64,000 nt of DNA from Alkalihalophilus pseudofirmus (GTDB lineage: Bacteria; Bacillota; Bacilli; Bacillales; Bacillaceae_D), in assembly GCF_029094545.1 (NCBI RefSeq), contig NZ_CP117835.1, forward strand, positions 538,001 to 602,000. Reading direction: 5' to 3'. The translations under genes were made by a program, and so were the position numbers. The notes beneath the pieces are model-generated. The model was given only the letters and a program-made list of their open reading frames with translations, ran no database searches and had not been told where the DNA came from. This document shows, in pieces, positions 1-9,451 of this stretch. How positions within the stretch are numbered: the first letter of the stretch is position 1; every line of letters begins with the position of its first letter.

Positions 1-91
1 GGAGCAGGGAGTTGGAGGGGATGAAATACGCATGCTATCCTTAAAGGTATCAATGACATCGTAATAACGATAAGAAAGGGAGGAGTTTTCT

Positions 92-850
92 ATGGTCCAC
101 ATCCTTTTTTCTCATGCAGCGAAAGCAACGTTCACTCAAGCGTTCGAAGATATAATCTTGCCTTTTTCCGGAGAGGTATTTGTATTCGAACCTTATTTAC
201 AAATTGGTAATCTTTCAGATGAGGATCTAAGGCTAAAGCAGCTTAGCCAAGTGTTTGGAACAAAGAGCGATCAAAGTGAGCGAGAAGCGTTAAAGAACAT
301 GTTAAACGAACAAGTAGATACTATTATTAACCTAATAAGCCAACAAGAAAAAGTAATTGTTTGGCTTGGTGAAGAAGCGGCGGATGAGCTGGCGTTTATG
401 TATCTGCTTTCTAAAGTAGAACTAGCTCGAGGTAGTTTTTCTTTGCAGGTCAACAGGGTAAGGGGGCCATTATTAGTTCGGGAGCTGCCGCCTGAGCGGT
501 TGGAAGCTCATTTTAACCCGGTAGAACTAACGAATGATGCACTCTCCCAGCTTCAAAAGACATGGGAACTGGTAAAAGAAAAAGAAAGCGATCTGAGAGT
601 GCGGCAGGCAGACTTTATCTTTGAACATCATTCATTTCATCACTATGATCCCATCATTTTATCGAATATAAAAGATAAAGATATAGATGAAGCGGCTGCT
701 TTAGTCGGAGAGATGTATGGAAAAGTTCCTCATCTGCCGTTTCCATTTTTTCTATGGAGATTATATGTGATGCATGACATGAAGTTAATCGATTGGATAG
801 AGAAGGGTGACAAGCAGCCAATGTCCGGTAAGGTTCTGTTGAGATCCTAG
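92..850 (+). CDS. DUF1835 / DUF3658 domain protein
   Basis: A 252-residue soluble protein with no signal peptide or membrane segment. The N-terminal half opens with a short hydrophobic strand (VHILFSHAA) and contains the GPLLVRELPPE stretch near residue 125, as in DUF1835 proteins. The C-terminal part, from about residue 150, has the look of the DUF3658 partner domain. No biochemical role is known to me for this family. The ATG follows a strong GGGAGGAG ribosome site. It stands alone: the gene to its right is on the other strand. Family assignment is from remembered pattern. Confidence 0.75.
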   Translation: MVHILFSHAAKATFTQAFEDIILPFSGEVFVFEPYLQIGNLSDEDLRLKQLSQVFGTKSDQSEREALKNMLNEQVDTIINLISQQEKVIVWLGEEAADELAFMYLLSKVELARGSFSLQVNRVRGPLLVRELPPERLEAHFNPVELTNDALSQLQKTWELVKEKESDLRVRQADFIFEHHSFHHYDPIILSNIKDKDIDEAAALVGEMYGKVPHLPFPFFLWRLYVMHDMKLIDWIEKGDKQPMSGKVLLRS

Positions 851-875
851 AAGAGAAGTGATTGCGTGAGACCGA

Positions 876-925
876 GGGTGGTTCTTGTTTGACGGGGAAA
901 GCAGTTGTATGATTCCACCCTTTTT
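876..925 (+). terminator. Possible weak terminator after the DUF1835 gene
   Basis: GGGTGG (876-881) can pair with CCACCC (915-920), followed by five T. The 33-base loop makes this a weak candidate. Confidence 0.3.
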
Positions 926-993
926 ACGCGTCAGTGTGAGCGGGAATAGTATAGCTTCGGCGAGAAATTGTGCCACCCCACATAAAGAAACAA

Positions 994-1018
994 AGAGCTG
1001 CTCAACTAAAGCAGCTCT
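994..1018 (-). terminator. Terminator of the 78-aa hypothetical gene
   Basis: Perfect 9-bp stem AGAGCTGCT/AGCAGCTCT with a 7-base loop. Read on the minus strand it is followed by a T-rich tail, and it lies just past the stop codon of the minus-strand gene. Confidence 0.7.
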
Positions 1019-1025
1019 CCATCAT

Positions 1026-1262
1026 CTATGGTTGCTTACTATATCTGTTCCAGAATGTGAGAATCCATGAGAATGGAAAGGGGAGTTTATAGCCTGCCTT
1101 TTCGAATTGACGAAGCAAGTTGATAAAAGCTCCGCCAATACGGCGGTGTTTGCGTAACTCATCTTCATCAGCACGAACCGTAACGCGGTAGCCATCTTCC
1201 AAACCTTCAATTTTAATCTCCTTTGCACCAACCTTTTCTGTCGTTTCTAGCTTCTTTTGCAT
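1026..1262 (-). CDS. Hypothetical 78-aa protein
   Basis: Small charged protein with a short hydrophobic, aromatic C-terminus (FSWILTFW). I do not recognise the family. It is likely real: the ATG follows an AGGAGG site at ideal spacing, the stop is followed by a good terminator, and it sits 14 bp downstream of the UbiB-type kinase gene on the same strand, so the two may form a short operon. The residues VRADEDELRKHRRIGG suggest a soluble mixed alpha/beta core. Confidence 0.6.
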   Translation of the reverse strand: MQKKLETTEKVGAKEIKIEGLEDGYRVTVRADEDELRKHRRIGGAFINLLRQFEKAGYKLPFPFSWILTFWNRYSKQP

Positions 1263-1276
1263 GAAAATTCCTCCTG

Positions 1277-2884
1277 TTAAAGTCTTTTGCTTGCTACATA
1301 AAAAGAAATTCCACCGATGACCAAAGGAATACTGCTCCCAATCAACAATGCAGTATGATCAAAAAATAAAGCTGTCAAGATTCCAATCAAGCCGATTAAC
1401 GTAAATAGAAATGAATAATGTCTCGACCATTTTAGTCTCTCGTGTTCTCTATTTTCCCTATGCTGCTTTTCTTGAAGTTCTCGGTATAATTTTGGTTCAT
1501 CAAGGAGTGCATCCAGTTTGCTAGGGAACCTCAATATAGGAGCTCCATACTTTCTGAGGCAATGAGAGAAGGATGAGTATTCATCCTTCTCTCGGTTTCG
1601 TTCTAACCAATCAAGGACAATCGGCTTACCTAATTCGAATAGATCCAATTTAGGATCTATACTGTATAATACTCCAGTTAAAGTTGAGACAGCTCTGCCA
1701 AGAAAAGCGAATTCACTAGGCATTTGAACAGGTAGATCTTTAAGCAGCAGCCTGAAATCTCCTAATAGCTGGTTCATAACGTCCTCGTCCCAGCCATTAA
1801 TATTTGCTGTGAGAGCTACATCTAGAAATTGGCGGATCATTCTTTCTATCTGCTGTTTATCTGCATTCGGCAAAAGGAAGCGTAAACGTTCAAGTGAGTC
1901 AACAACTTGGCTGTAATCATCTATTACAAGGGCTTCTACGAGAGTTTGCAGCTCCTTGCTATCTTCTTTTTTGATAGCAGCTACCATTCCAAAGTCAATT
2001 AAAACAATTGTCCCATCCTCTTTTAGCAGGATATTACCGGGATGAGGGTCTGCGTGGAAAATTCCTTCTTGTAATAATTGATCAAGAAAAATAGTCAGGA
2101 TTCGCTTAGCAAGCTCTTCTTTTAAGTAAGGAATGACTTCGATTTGTTCTGTATTGATTACGCTTTTGCCATCTATCCATTCCATGACTAGAACCTTAGC
2201 GGTTGTTAGTTCGTTGTTAAATGCAGGGATGTGTACATGATCAGAGTTTGCATATCTTTCTTTAAAAATAAGACCATTTTTTAATTCTTGCTTAAAGTCG
2301 AGTTCTGCCGTTATCACTCGTTTTATTTCATTAAATAAACGTGTTGTATCCACCGTTTTTCCTATGATGGTAAATCGGCCAGTTAACCTCATGACAATGG
2401 ATAAAGCCTTAAGGTCTGCTTTGATTAATTTAGAAATGGTTGGGCGCTGGACTTTAATGGCCGCTGTTTCTCCTGTTTTTAGAGTAGCTTTGTATACTTG
2501 TCCAATGGAAGCAGAAGCTATAGGTTCTTTTGTAAGAGATTGAAGAACATTTTCATAAGAGGTGCCCCATTCTTTTTCTAGGACTTTTTTAGTTTGAGTC
2601 CATGGAACGGGGGGAACATGATCTATTAAATCGGCCAATTCTTTTAAGAAGACTTCTGGGAGGAGATCGGCACGAGCAGCAAGGAATTGTCCTAGTTTAA
2701 TAAGCAAGCCCTCAAGTTTTAAAGCTGTTTGCTTATATTCTCGTGCTTGCTGGTGCAGGAGGCTGTTCCACTTCTCTTCATCCCAGTGGTTTTGATGCTT
2801 TCTTTGGAATCGGATAATTTGTAGGAAGAACTTTATACTCATGAAGACGATCGTGAACATTCGATAAATAGGCATGTTTTTCAC
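1277..2884 (-). CDS. UbiB/ABC1-family atypical kinase
   Basis: Protein kinase-like ATPase of the UbiB/ADCK family, which in other bacteria supports isoprenoid-quinone metabolism at the membrane. Visible family marks, numbered from the chosen start, are KLGQ near residue 63, SIGQVYKA near 125 followed by the ATP lysine in AIKVQ, HADPHPGN near 277 (catalytic) and DFG near 297. Two hydrophobic segments at the C-terminus (about 480-530) form the usual membrane anchor. A longer frame reaches 2941, but it would run upstream through a minus-strand TATAAT box. I therefore chose the GTG at 2884, which has AAGGTGA about 9 bases ahead. The exact substrate cannot be told from sequence. Confidence 0.85.
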   Translation of the reverse strand: MKNMPIYRMFTIVFMSIKFFLQIIRFQRKHQNHWDEEKWNSLLHQQAREYKQTALKLEGLLIKLGQFLAARADLLPEVFLKELADLIDHVPPVPWTQTKKVLEKEWGTSYENVLQSLTKEPIASASIGQVYKATLKTGETAAIKVQRPTISKLIKADLKALSIVMRLTGRFTIIGKTVDTTRLFNEIKRVITAELDFKQELKNGLIFKERYANSDHVHIPAFNNELTTAKVLVMEWIDGKSVINTEQIEVIPYLKEELAKRILTIFLDQLLQEGIFHADPHPGNILLKEDGTIVLIDFGMVAAIKKEDSKELQTLVEALVIDDYSQVVDSLERLRFLLPNADKQQIERMIRQFLDVALTANINGWDEDVMNQLLGDFRLLLKDLPVQMPSEFAFLGRAVSTLTGVLYSIDPKLDLFELGKPIVLDWLERNREKDEYSSFSHCLRKYGAPILRFPSKLDALLDEPKLYRELQEKQHRENREHERLKWSRHYSFLFTLIGLIGILTALFFDHTALLIGSSIPLVIGGISFYVASKRL

Positions 2885-2978
2885 AGCATGAATCACCTTC
2901 AGTTTTAATTTTATTATACATGTTGTATAATGATTGTGCACATATAAGACCTTATGTTAGGGGGAAGCGGGTGATAGG

Positions 2979-3221
2979 TTGAAACTTGAACGTTATTCCT
3001 ATATGAAAAGAAATCGAATAAAAGCGTTTTTTGATCACTTTCCGGATTCTCCCGTTATTTTTAGCAAGATAGGGTCTTATTATTTTGTTTACGTAATACA
3101 ATGGTCAGAATATGATCCCATTGTCCTCCGCAGGGATCTTGAAGAAATGGAATGGCTGATAAACAAAGAATTAGGTTTTAGCGAGGAATATATAAATAGA
3201 CGTTCTCATAGAAACAACTAA
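2979..3221 (+). CDS. Hypothetical 80-aa protein
   Basis: Small basic protein, unrecognised. It is read from a TTG at 2979 with a GGGTGAT sequence just upstream; an alternative ATG at 3003 has no ribosome site. It contains aromatic strands (SYYFVYVIQW) and a helix-like C-terminal half. It lies 19 bp upstream of the ribokinase gene on the same strand, so the two may be co-transcribed. Start and reality are moderately uncertain. Confidence 0.5.
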   Translation: MKLERYSYMKRNRIKAFFDHFPDSPVIFSKIGSYYFVYVIQWSEYDPIVLRRDLEEMEWLINKELGFSEEYINRRSHRNN

Positions 3222-3240
3222 AAGGAGATTAAAATGTGTT

Positions 3241-4143
3241 ATGGCTAAAGTAATGGTAGTAGGAAGTATAAATAGTGACCTAGTCGTACAGGTAGAACGT
3301 TACCCTCATGCCGGTGAAACACTGAACGGCTCAGAGCTTGCATGGTTTCCAGGAGGAAAGGGTGCCAATCAAGCGGTTGCGGCTTCCCGTTTAGGAGCAA
3401 AGGTAACGATGGTTGGAGCAGTCGGTCGTGATTTTTATGGAGATGAATTGATCCATTCCCTTCAACTTAATTTAGTAGATATTAGTTATGTGAAAAGAAC
3501 ATCAGGCGCATCTGGGGCAGCTATTATTACGGTGGAACAAAATGGGGAAAATCGAATTATTTTATCACAAGGTGCGAATAAATATGTCACACTGGTCAAC
3601 CCCGAGGAATTAGATGGAATCGATTGGCTGGTCGTGCAAAATGAAATCCCATGGAGCGTAACCGAAGCAGCGATTAAGCTTGCTCATGAACGTGGTGTGA
3701 AGGTACTGGTTAACCCTGCACCAGCTGCATTTATTCCGCACAACTTATATCCATTGGTTGACGTGCTAGTCGTTAATGAAGTGGAGGCAATGGAAATAAT
3801 AGGCGCAAAAGCAGATGAGCTTTCGGAAGAAGACACTGCCAGAAAGCTGGTTTCGCTAGGTGCTAAAGCAGTCCTGTTAACTCTCGGAGCGCGAGGCTCT
3901 CTTTATGTTACGCAGGATAAAGTGTTAAGAATTCCTGCATACCCTGTAAAAAATATTGTCGATACAACCGCAGCAGGTGATACATTTATTGGCGGCTTTA
4001 TTGCTGGTGTAACAGCTGGCAAGGCAATAGAAGAGGCCCTGCAATTTGCAACAGCAGCATCAGCAGTGGCCATATCAAGACTAGGTGCTCAAGTCTCGAT
4101 CCCTACAAAAGGAGAAGTGGAAGCCTTCATACAAAAGCAATAG
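3241..4143 (+). CDS. rbsK: Ribokinase (PfkB family)
   Basis: Phosphorylates D-ribose to ribose 5-phosphate using ATP in the cytoplasm. The 300-residue length fits. The two PfkB signatures are present: GGKGANQA near residue 38 (substrate site) and DTTAAGDTF at 241-249, with the catalytic base Asp247. There is no rbsD or ABC ribose transporter nearby, so this copy is isolated. The AAAGGAG site lies 13 bases from this ATG but only 6 from an ATG at 3234 that opens a 4-codon frame overlapping the ribokinase start. Confidence 0.92.
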   Translation: MAKVMVVGSINSDLVVQVERYPHAGETLNGSELAWFPGGKGANQAVAASRLGAKVTMVGAVGRDFYGDELIHSLQLNLVDISYVKRTSGASGAAIITVEQNGENRIILSQGANKYVTLVNPEELDGIDWLVVQNEIPWSVTEAAIKLAHERGVKVLVNPAPAAFIPHNLYPLVDVLVVNEVEAMEIIGAKADELSEEDTARKLVSLGAKAVLLTLGARGSLYVTQDKVLRIPAYPVKNIVDTTAAGDTFIGGFIAGVTAGKAIEEALQFATAASAVAISRLGAQVSIPTKGEVEAFIQKQ

Positions 4144-4145
4144 AA

Positions 4146-4180
4146 AAACGACTCATCGTATGACGATGAGTCGTTTCTTT
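4146..4180. terminator. Bidirectional terminator between rbsK and mreBH
   Basis: A perfect 14-bp stem, AAACGACTCATCGT (4146-4159) with ACGATGAGTCGTTT (4163-4176), closes a 3-base loop and is flanked by A-rich and T-rich sequence. It serves both convergent genes. Confidence 0.85.
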
Positions 4181-4182
4181 GT

Positions 4183-5190
4183 TTAGACTGTTGCTTTTTG
4201 CAGTTTGTCGATAAACTTTAGAGAACGTCCTGTTCCTACAGCCACTGATTCAAGTGGATTTGGAGCAAGATGCACAGGAACTGAGATCTCTTCTGAGAAC
4301 CAATCTTGAATACCGTTTAATAAAGCACCGCCGCCTGTAATCATTACACCACGGTCAACAATATCACCGCTCAGTTCAGGAGGGCAGTCCTCAAGAGTAG
4401 CTCGGACCGCTTCAAGCACTTGCAGAAGTGATTCACTTAATGCTTGTTGAATTTCAGTCGAGTGAAGAGTGATGGTTTTAGGAAGACCATTCACTAAGTC
4501 ACGGCCGCGTACTTCCATTGTCAGCTCTTCATGTTCGATAGGAGCATAACCGATTTCCATTTTGATTTGTTCTGCAGTACGTTCACCGATTAGTACATTG
4601 TAGGATTTACGTACATGTTGAATGATCGCATCATCTAGCTTGTCTCCGCCGATACGGACAGAGTTACAAGAGACAACCCCGCCAAATGAAATGATCGCGA
4701 CTTCCGTTGTACCGCCGCCAATATCAACTACAACATTGGCTACAGGCTCATCTACCGGCAAGTCTGCACCGATTGCTGCTGCTACAGGTTCTTCAATGAT
4801 GTGTACATTTTTAGCACCGCAGCTTCTGACAGCATCAAGGATTGCTCTGCGTTCAACAGAGGTAGAGCCAGACGGCGCACACACGACGACATTTGGCTTT
4901 CTTAAAGATAAACCAAGCTGTTTGCTCGCTTTTTTCATCACGGCACGCAGCATACTAGCTGTCACATCAAAATCTGCAATGACACCATCACGTAGAGGGC
5001 GTACAGCTACAATATTAGCAGGAGTTTTCCCTACCATGCTTTTTGCTTCAGCACCAACAGCAAGCACATCACGTGTTTCTGTGTTTAATGCTACAACGGA
5101 GGGTTCATTTAAAACGATACCTTTATCTTTACTGTAAACAAGTAAATTTGCTGTTCCTAAGTCAATTCCTAATTCTGCATTTGACCACAT
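4183..5190 (-). CDS. mreBH: Rod-shape protein MreBH (actin-like)
   Basis: Bacterial actin homologue that forms membrane-associated filaments guiding cell-wall synthesis; in B. subtilis MreBH positions the hydrolase LytE. The 335 residues match MreBH length. Actin-fold motifs are visible: [13 protein letters not shown] (phosphate 1), [12 protein letters not shown] (phosphate 2) and GGGALLNG (adenosine site). Near-identity to remembered MreBH over [20 protein letters not shown] and [19 protein letters not shown] favours MreBH over Mbl or MreB, and there is no mreCD beside it. A TTG four codons upstream is in frame, but the ATG at 5190 aligns with family starts and has GGTGA ahead. Confidence 0.88.
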   Translation of the reverse strand: MWSNAELGIDLGTANLLVYSKDKGIVLNEPSVVALNTETRDVLAVGAEAKSMVGKTPANIVAVRPLRDGVIADFDVTASMLRAVMKKASKQLGLSLRKPNVVVCAPSGSTSVERRAILDAVRSCGAKNVHIIEEPVAAAIGADLPVDEPVANVVVDIGGGTTEVAIISFGGVVSCNSVRIGGDKLDDAIIQHVRKSYNVLIGERTAEQIKMEIGYAPIEHEELTMEVRGRDLVNGLPKTITLHSTEIQQALSESLLQVLEAVRATLEDCPPELSGDIVDRGVMITGGGALLNGIQDWFSEEISVPVHLAPNPLESVAVGTGRSLKFIDKLQKATV

Positions 5191-5202
5191 AGTATTCACC
5201 AA

Positions 5203-5455
5203 CTTTTCATTTAAAAGTCATCTTATAAAAGTCTTCATAGTAAGCTAGTTTAACAGTCCTTCGAATAGATTCAAAGGGGCGTAACGCTTATCTTCTATGT
5301 AAGAATATGAGAGATGTATGGGACTTGTTATAAATTTATCTAAAAATCTTCCAAACCTTGCTAATATAAGGCTTTGGTAGGTCTTTTGGTGCGGGTTTTT
5401 CCTCTTGCTTGCTAGAAGCTATTACTAAATAGGGCTGTCTATGCTAAATTGATTT
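5203..5455. other. Gene-free stretch upstream of mreBH
   Basis: No coding region is seen. On the minus strand, CGCCCC and CGAA (5260-5280, 12-bp gap) faintly resemble the SigI elements reported for B. subtilis mreBH, but the spacing is doubtful. Otherwise AT-rich and unremarkable. Confidence 0.3.
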
Positions 5456-5491
5456 AAACACAAGAAAGACCCAGCCGCAGCCAGGTCTTTC
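5456..5491 (-). terminator. Likely terminator downstream of ptsG
   Basis: Stem GAAAGACC/GGTCTTTC (5464-5471 with 5484-5491) contains an inner GCCGCAGC pairing. On the minus strand it is followed by TTGTGTTT. It lies about 155 bp past the ptsG stop; the stretch between holds one smaller hairpin near 5548-5572 (GTAAGG/CCTTAC) and no gene. Confidence 0.6.
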
Positions 5492-5644
5492 CACATAAGG
5501 TGGGGGAGGGTGATGCTCATTGCTTGTTAGGCTAGGCGGGGGAGTCGTAAGGGTGCTCAAGCCTTACTTCTTAGCGCCTGTCTAGTCTTATAAATACCCG
5601 CCTTAAAATCAATTAAACCTAAAAACAGTTATTTTTTTTGATAT

Positions 5645-7675
5645 TTATTTTGCTTGTTTAATAGAGACAATATTCTTGTCACCATGTTTAGCAGAAGCGG
5701 TCTTTTTCACTTCAATAAATTCATCTTCGGTTAAGTTAGTAAAGACAACCGGAGTAATAGAAGAGGTTGCTTTTTCTTTAATGAATTCTAAATCAAAGCG
5801 CAATAGCTCTTGGCCTTGCTTAATGTGATCGCCTTCTGAAACAAGAGCGTCAAATCCTTCTCCTTTTAAGTTCACAGTATCTAAGCCGACATGAATCAAT
5901 ACTTCTTTTCCTTCGTTTGTTACTAGACCAAGAGCATGCTTTGTCGGGAATAGTGTCACAACTTTACCTGAGATTGGAGAATGCACGACACCTTCAGCAG
6001 GTTCAATCGCAAACCCATCACCCATCATTTTTTGTGAGAATACTTGGTCAGGAACTTCAGTTATTGGAAGAACTTTACCTGAGATTGGCATTAAAAAATC
6101 AATGTCGCCAGCTACCGCTTCTACCGTTTCAACAGGTTCTTCTGCTACCGGTGTACGACCGCTGATAATATCATGCATTTGTGTTTTAATCTGATCTGAA
6201 CGTGGTCCAAAGATTGCTTGAATATTGTTGCCCATTTGCATAACACCAGAGGCACCAAGTTTCTTTAAGGTGTCTTTTTCAACTTGATCAGCGTCTTTAA
6301 CACTTACACGTAAGCGAGTGATACATGCATCAAGGTTTACTAGATTTTCTTTTCCTCCAAGAGCACGAAGGACGTTATATGGCAGATCGCCAGCTGAAAC
6401 GCTAGTCGTATCAGCGTCCTCAGCTACTTCTTCACGACCAGGAGTCATTAGATTGAACTTCTTAATCGCATAACGGAAACCAAAGTAATAGATAGCTGAG
6501 AATGCGAGTCCAACTGGAATAACAAGCCACCAATCCGTACGGTTAGGAAGGACCCCAAATAGTAGGAAGTCAATCACGCCGCCGGAGAAAGTCATTCCGA
6601 TTTTAACGTCTAGAATCTGCATAATCATAAATGATAAACCAGCAAACACCGTGTGAATCGCAAATAATAATGGTGCTACAAATAAGAAACTAAATTCAAT
6701 TGGTTCAGTGATACCAGTTAAGAAAGATGTTAAGGCAGCTGAACCCATAATTCCTGCGACGACTTTCTTTTGTTCTGGACGTGCGCAGTGATAGATTGCT
6801 AGAGCAGCAGCAGGCAGTCCAAACATCATGAATGGGAATTTACCAGTCATAAACGTGCCAGCTGTAAGCTCAACACCATCACGAATTTGTGCAAAGAAAA
6901 TTGTTTGATCGCCTCGTACAATCTGTCCGGCAGCATTAGTGTACTGTCCGAACTCAAACCAGAATGGTGAGTAGAAAATATGGTGAAGTCCAAATGGAAT
7001 TAACGCACGTTCAATCACACCAAAAATAAAGGCTGATAATGTTTGATTAGACTCAACCATTAAATAGGACAGGTTGTTTAGTCCAACTTGAATCGTCGGC
7101 CATACCCAATAGAGAATAACCCCGATGAATAAAGCAAAAAACGCTGTAGCAATCGGTACAAATCGTTTACCTGCAAAGAAACCTAGGTAAGAAGGCAACT
7201 CAATATTAAAGAATTTTTTATAGGTGTAGGTGGCGAGAAGCCCGGCTATAATACCGCCGAATACACCTGTTTGAAGAGTAGGGATTCCAAGTACTGAAGA
7301 AATACCAGGGTCAGCACCAATCATCTCTGGTGTCCACTCGCCGTATCCTCCTAGAACGCTCATTGTTACATTCATAATGAGATACCCAATTAGAGCAGCA
7401 AGACCTGCAACCCCGTCTCCATTTGATAATCCAATCGCAACACCAACCGCGAATAGTAAAGGCAGGTTCGCAAATACGATGTCGCCTGCACTTTCCATTA
7501 CACTAGCTAACAGCACAATCCAATCTGCTGTCAAAAAGGGAAGGCGTGCTGTTAAGTCTGGATTTTGCATCGCATTTCCTAATGCGAGCAGAATACCTGC
7601 AGCAGGCAAGAGAGCAACAGGGAGCATCAATGCTTTACCGACACGCTGCAATACACTAAAAGACTGCTTAAACAT
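5645..7675 (-). CDS. ptsG: PTS glucose transporter EIICBA
   Basis: Takes up glucose and phosphorylates it to glucose 6-phosphate. Domain order is IIC (about residues 1-410, multiple membrane segments, [12 protein letters not shown] signature), IIB (about 425-500, phosphorylated Cys in [10 protein letters not shown]) and IIA (about 525-665, phosphorylated His in [17 protein letters not shown]). All three are intact, at 676 residues. The ATG at 7675 follows GGAGG; an upstream in-frame TTG lies inside that ribosome site. It is transcribed after glcT, and expression is expected to depend on GlcT binding the RAT in the leader. Confidence 0.95.
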   Translation of the reverse strand: MFKQSFSVLQRVGKALMLPVALLPAAGILLALGNAMQNPDLTARLPFLTADWIVLLASVMESAGDIVFANLPLLFAVGVAIGLSNGDGVAGLAALIGYLIMNVTMSVLGGYGEWTPEMIGADPGISSVLGIPTLQTGVFGGIIAGLLATYTYKKFFNIELPSYLGFFAGKRFVPIATAFFALFIGVILYWVWPTIQVGLNNLSYLMVESNQTLSAFIFGVIERALIPFGLHHIFYSPFWFEFGQYTNAAGQIVRGDQTIFFAQIRDGVELTAGTFMTGKFPFMMFGLPAAALAIYHCARPEQKKVVAGIMGSAALTSFLTGITEPIEFSFLFVAPLLFAIHTVFAGLSFMIMQILDVKIGMTFSGGVIDFLLFGVLPNRTDWWLVIPVGLAFSAIYYFGFRYAIKKFNLMTPGREEVAEDADTTSVSAGDLPYNVLRALGGKENLVNLDACITRLRVSVKDADQVEKDTLKKLGASGVMQMGNNIQAIFGPRSDQIKTQMHDIISGRTPVAEEPVETVEAVAGDIDFLMPISGKVLPITEVPDQVFSQKMMGDGFAIEPAEGVVHSPISGKVVTLFPTKHALGLVTNEGKEVLIHVGLDTVNLKGEGFDALVSEGDHIKQGQELLRFDLEFIKEKATSSITPVVFTNLTEDEFIEVKKTASAKHGDKNIVSIKQAK

Positions 7676-7730
7676 GTAACATTCCTCCAATTTTGTTTAG
7701 AATTAAAAGTAGTAAGCTGATCTTTAAAAC

Positions 7731-7841
7731 AACAAAAAAGGCATGAGCGGAAAAAGCGAACACATCAACTGAATAACGAAATATGACAAAAGGCATACTT
7801 CTTGTTCAATTCATGTGACCGCTTTCTTTTCCTCTCATGCC
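7731..7841 (-). terminator. Conditional terminator in the ptsG leader
   Basis: On the minus strand GGCATGAG (7841-7834) pairs with CTCATGCC (7747-7740), extended inward by imperfect pairing of GGAAAA/TTCC, AAGCG/CGCTT and CACAT/ATGTG. It is followed by TTTTTTGTT. The 5' arm overlaps the RAT, so the two structures exclude each other. Confidence 0.85.
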
Positions 7842-7860
7842 TGCATAACCAGTAACACGT
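7831..7860 (-). promoter_or_regulatory. RAT antiterminator site for GlcT
   Basis: The minus strand reads ACGTGTTACTG, a short variable loop, then CAGGCATGAG. This matches closely the ribonucleic antiterminator of B. subtilis ptsG as I remember it. Unphosphorylated GlcT, present when glucose is being imported, would stabilise this fold and block the overlapping terminator. It begins only 27 bp after the glcT stop. Confidence 0.88.
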
Positions 7861-7886
7861 AAAAAAGAAACGTATTGAGTATTTAA

Positions 7887-8717
7887 TTACTGCTTCGATA
7901 AACGTTGTAAATGAAGCGTTAAATAAACTGCTTCAGCATCTGGAACCGTTTTCCTTAAAGCTTGCTGCATAATCTTGATCAGCTTCCAGGACAAATTGTA
8001 GCATACAGGATATTCAGATTGCAAGACACTTTTTAAAGCTTCTTGATTGTCTTCATATTTTTCTTTGTTAATCCGCTCAATTGCATGGTGAAGGTGACGG
8101 ACTAAACGCAGGTAATCCACATCTTTACGATCAATAGAGATCCCTAATGAGCTTTCGATGACTCCGACGAGTTCACTGATCAAACGAGTATGCCGATTTA
8201 CCTCCTGAAGCGGCCTCCGAGTAAGGGCGCTGTGGATATGCAGGGCTACAAATCCAATTTCTCCTTCAGGAATATTAATTTTAAGCTCTTGATTCATATG
8301 CTGAATGATCGTTTGGGCCATTTCAAATTCATCTGGGTAAGCTAATTCGGTCTCTGGAAGGAATGGATTTTTAATATCAAACCCTTGGTGAATGCGTTTG
8401 ATTGCATAGAATAAGTGATCAGTCAGGGCAATATGAATATGTTCATGCAATCGCACTTTAAACCTCTCTTCAATCATTGAAATAACATCATTCATAAGTC
8501 CGATAAAGGCTTCATCTACATAATCAAGCAGCTGCTTGTATTGTTCTTGTTCCTTTTCCTCTTTTAATACAAAGAATTTCTCAGCAACCTCACCAGCGAC
8601 TTCTTCACCAGGTTTTTTGCCAAACCCAAGTCCCTTCCCGATCAAAATGACTTCAGCATATTCCGGGTGCTCCGCTATCAACACGTTGTTATTTAAGACC
8701 TTTTTAACAGTAAGCAT
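7887..8717 (-). CDS. glcT: Transcription antiterminator GlcT (BglG family)
   Basis: RNA-binding antiterminator controlling ptsG. The N-terminal RNA-binding domain (about residues 1-60, KKVLNNNVLIAEH, LIGKGLGFGKK) is followed by two PTS regulation domains with phospho-acceptor histidines in LHEHIHIALTDH, ALHIHSALTRR and VRHLHHAIERI. The 276 residues are full length. The ATG follows GAGGAGGGG. Its target, the RAT, lies directly downstream, so regulator, site and target gene are contiguous as in B. subtilis. Confidence 0.95.
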   Translation of the reverse strand: MLTVKKVLNNNVLIAEHPEYAEVILIGKGLGFGKKPGEEVAGEVAEKFFVLKEEKEQEQYKQLLDYVDEAFIGLMNDVISMIEERFKVRLHEHIHIALTDHLFYAIKRIHQGFDIKNPFLPETELAYPDEFEMAQTIIQHMNQELKINIPEGEIGFVALHIHSALTRRPLQEVNRHTRLISELVGVIESSLGISIDRKDVDYLRLVRHLHHAIERINKEKYEDNQEALKSVLQSEYPVCYNLSWKLIKIMQQALRKTVPDAEAVYLTLHLQRLSKQ

Positions 8718-8753
8718 ACTGCCCCTCCTCTCAGTAAGGTATAAGTAGGTATC

Positions 8754-8783
8754 ATAATAGCTGTTTTTATTCGATCAGGTCAA
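8754..8783 (-). promoter_or_regulatory. Candidate glcT promoter
   Basis: On the minus strand TTGACC (8783-8778), an 18-bp spacer, then TATTAT (8759-8754) form a reasonable SigA promoter about 37 bp upstream of the glcT start. Confidence 0.5.
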
Positions 8784-8884
8784 TAAAAGATCATTATATT
8801 TCTTTTTTAAAATGATACGATGGATGCGAGGATATAAGTAGAGTCAACAAAAAAGGATGAAGAAAAAGGGCGGGTGAGGGTGTC

Positions 8885-9286
8885 ATGTCAAACGAGAAAC
8901 CTATTTTATTATTTGACGGGGTTTGTAATGTATGTAACGTAGCTGTAGATTTTATTTTAAAACATGAGAAAGAAGAGCAGTTTCAATTTGCTTCATTGCA
9001 GTCAGAGAAAGCAAAAGAGATAAAGAAACGGTATAAGATTTCAGAAACAGTTGATTCTATTATTGTAATAGAACATGGCAAGGTCTATACATACAGCACA
9101 GCAGTTTTGAAAATCATTCCAAAACTATCGCTTGGCTGGCAGTTATTCCGCCTATTTGTCATTTTGCCTAAGCCATTGCGCGATACCCTCTATCGGCGGT
9201 TTGCTAAGCGTAGATATCAATTTTTCGGAAAAAAAGAAAGCTGCAGAATCCCTGCGCCAGAAGAGAGAAAGCGTTTCCTTGACTAA
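8885..9286 (+). CDS. DCC-family thiol-disulfide oxidoreductase-like protein (DUF393)
   Basis: A 133-residue protein beginning with LLFDGVCNVC, the D-x-x-C-x-x-C motif of the DCC/DUF393 family (YuxK-like), a thioredoxin-like group of unproven function. The N-terminal CxxC could be redox active. The rest fits the family, with FASLQS near residue 37 and a hydrophobic stretch (LFRLFVILPKPLRD) near 95. The start is the ATG after a G-rich GGGTGAGGG site. It stands alone between glcT and the transporter gene. Confidence 0.8.
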   Translation: MSNEKPILLFDGVCNVCNVAVDFILKHEKEEQFQFASLQSEKAKEIKKRYKISETVDSIIVIEHGKVYTYSTAVLKIIPKLSLGWQLFRLFVILPKPLRDTLYRRFAKRRYQFFGKKESCRIPAPEERKRFLD

Positions 9287-9315
9287 TAGAAGTTAGAATG
9301 GTAAGAAATTTCCGG

Positions 9316-9344
9316 TTGTTCTGCCAGTATTGCTTTGCTACTAT
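9316..9344 (+). promoter_or_regulatory. Candidate promoter of the SNF-type transporter
   Basis: TTGTTC (9316-9321), a 17-bp spacer and TACTAT (9339-9344). A start near 9351 leaves about 100 bases of leader before the chosen TTG, and argues against a farther upstream ATG at 9359 as the true start. Confidence 0.45.
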
Positions 9345-9451
9345 AGTGAAGTTATTATATGTGGAATGGTTTAAATGACGGACGCGTTGAAGGGTTAAAG
9401 AATTTCGTCAGGCAAACGTTTTATAGTAGTGAAAGTGAGGAGTTGAGCAGG

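Noticed and set aside
2-64. Tail of an upstream gene ending TAA at 62-64
   Set aside because: One frame is open from the window edge for 20 codons, but this is too short to tell from chance and the peptide is not recognisable.
9359-9451. N-terminal extension of the SNF transporter
   Set aside because: It would start within ~8 bases of the predicted transcription start, has no ribosome site and has no counterpart in the family.
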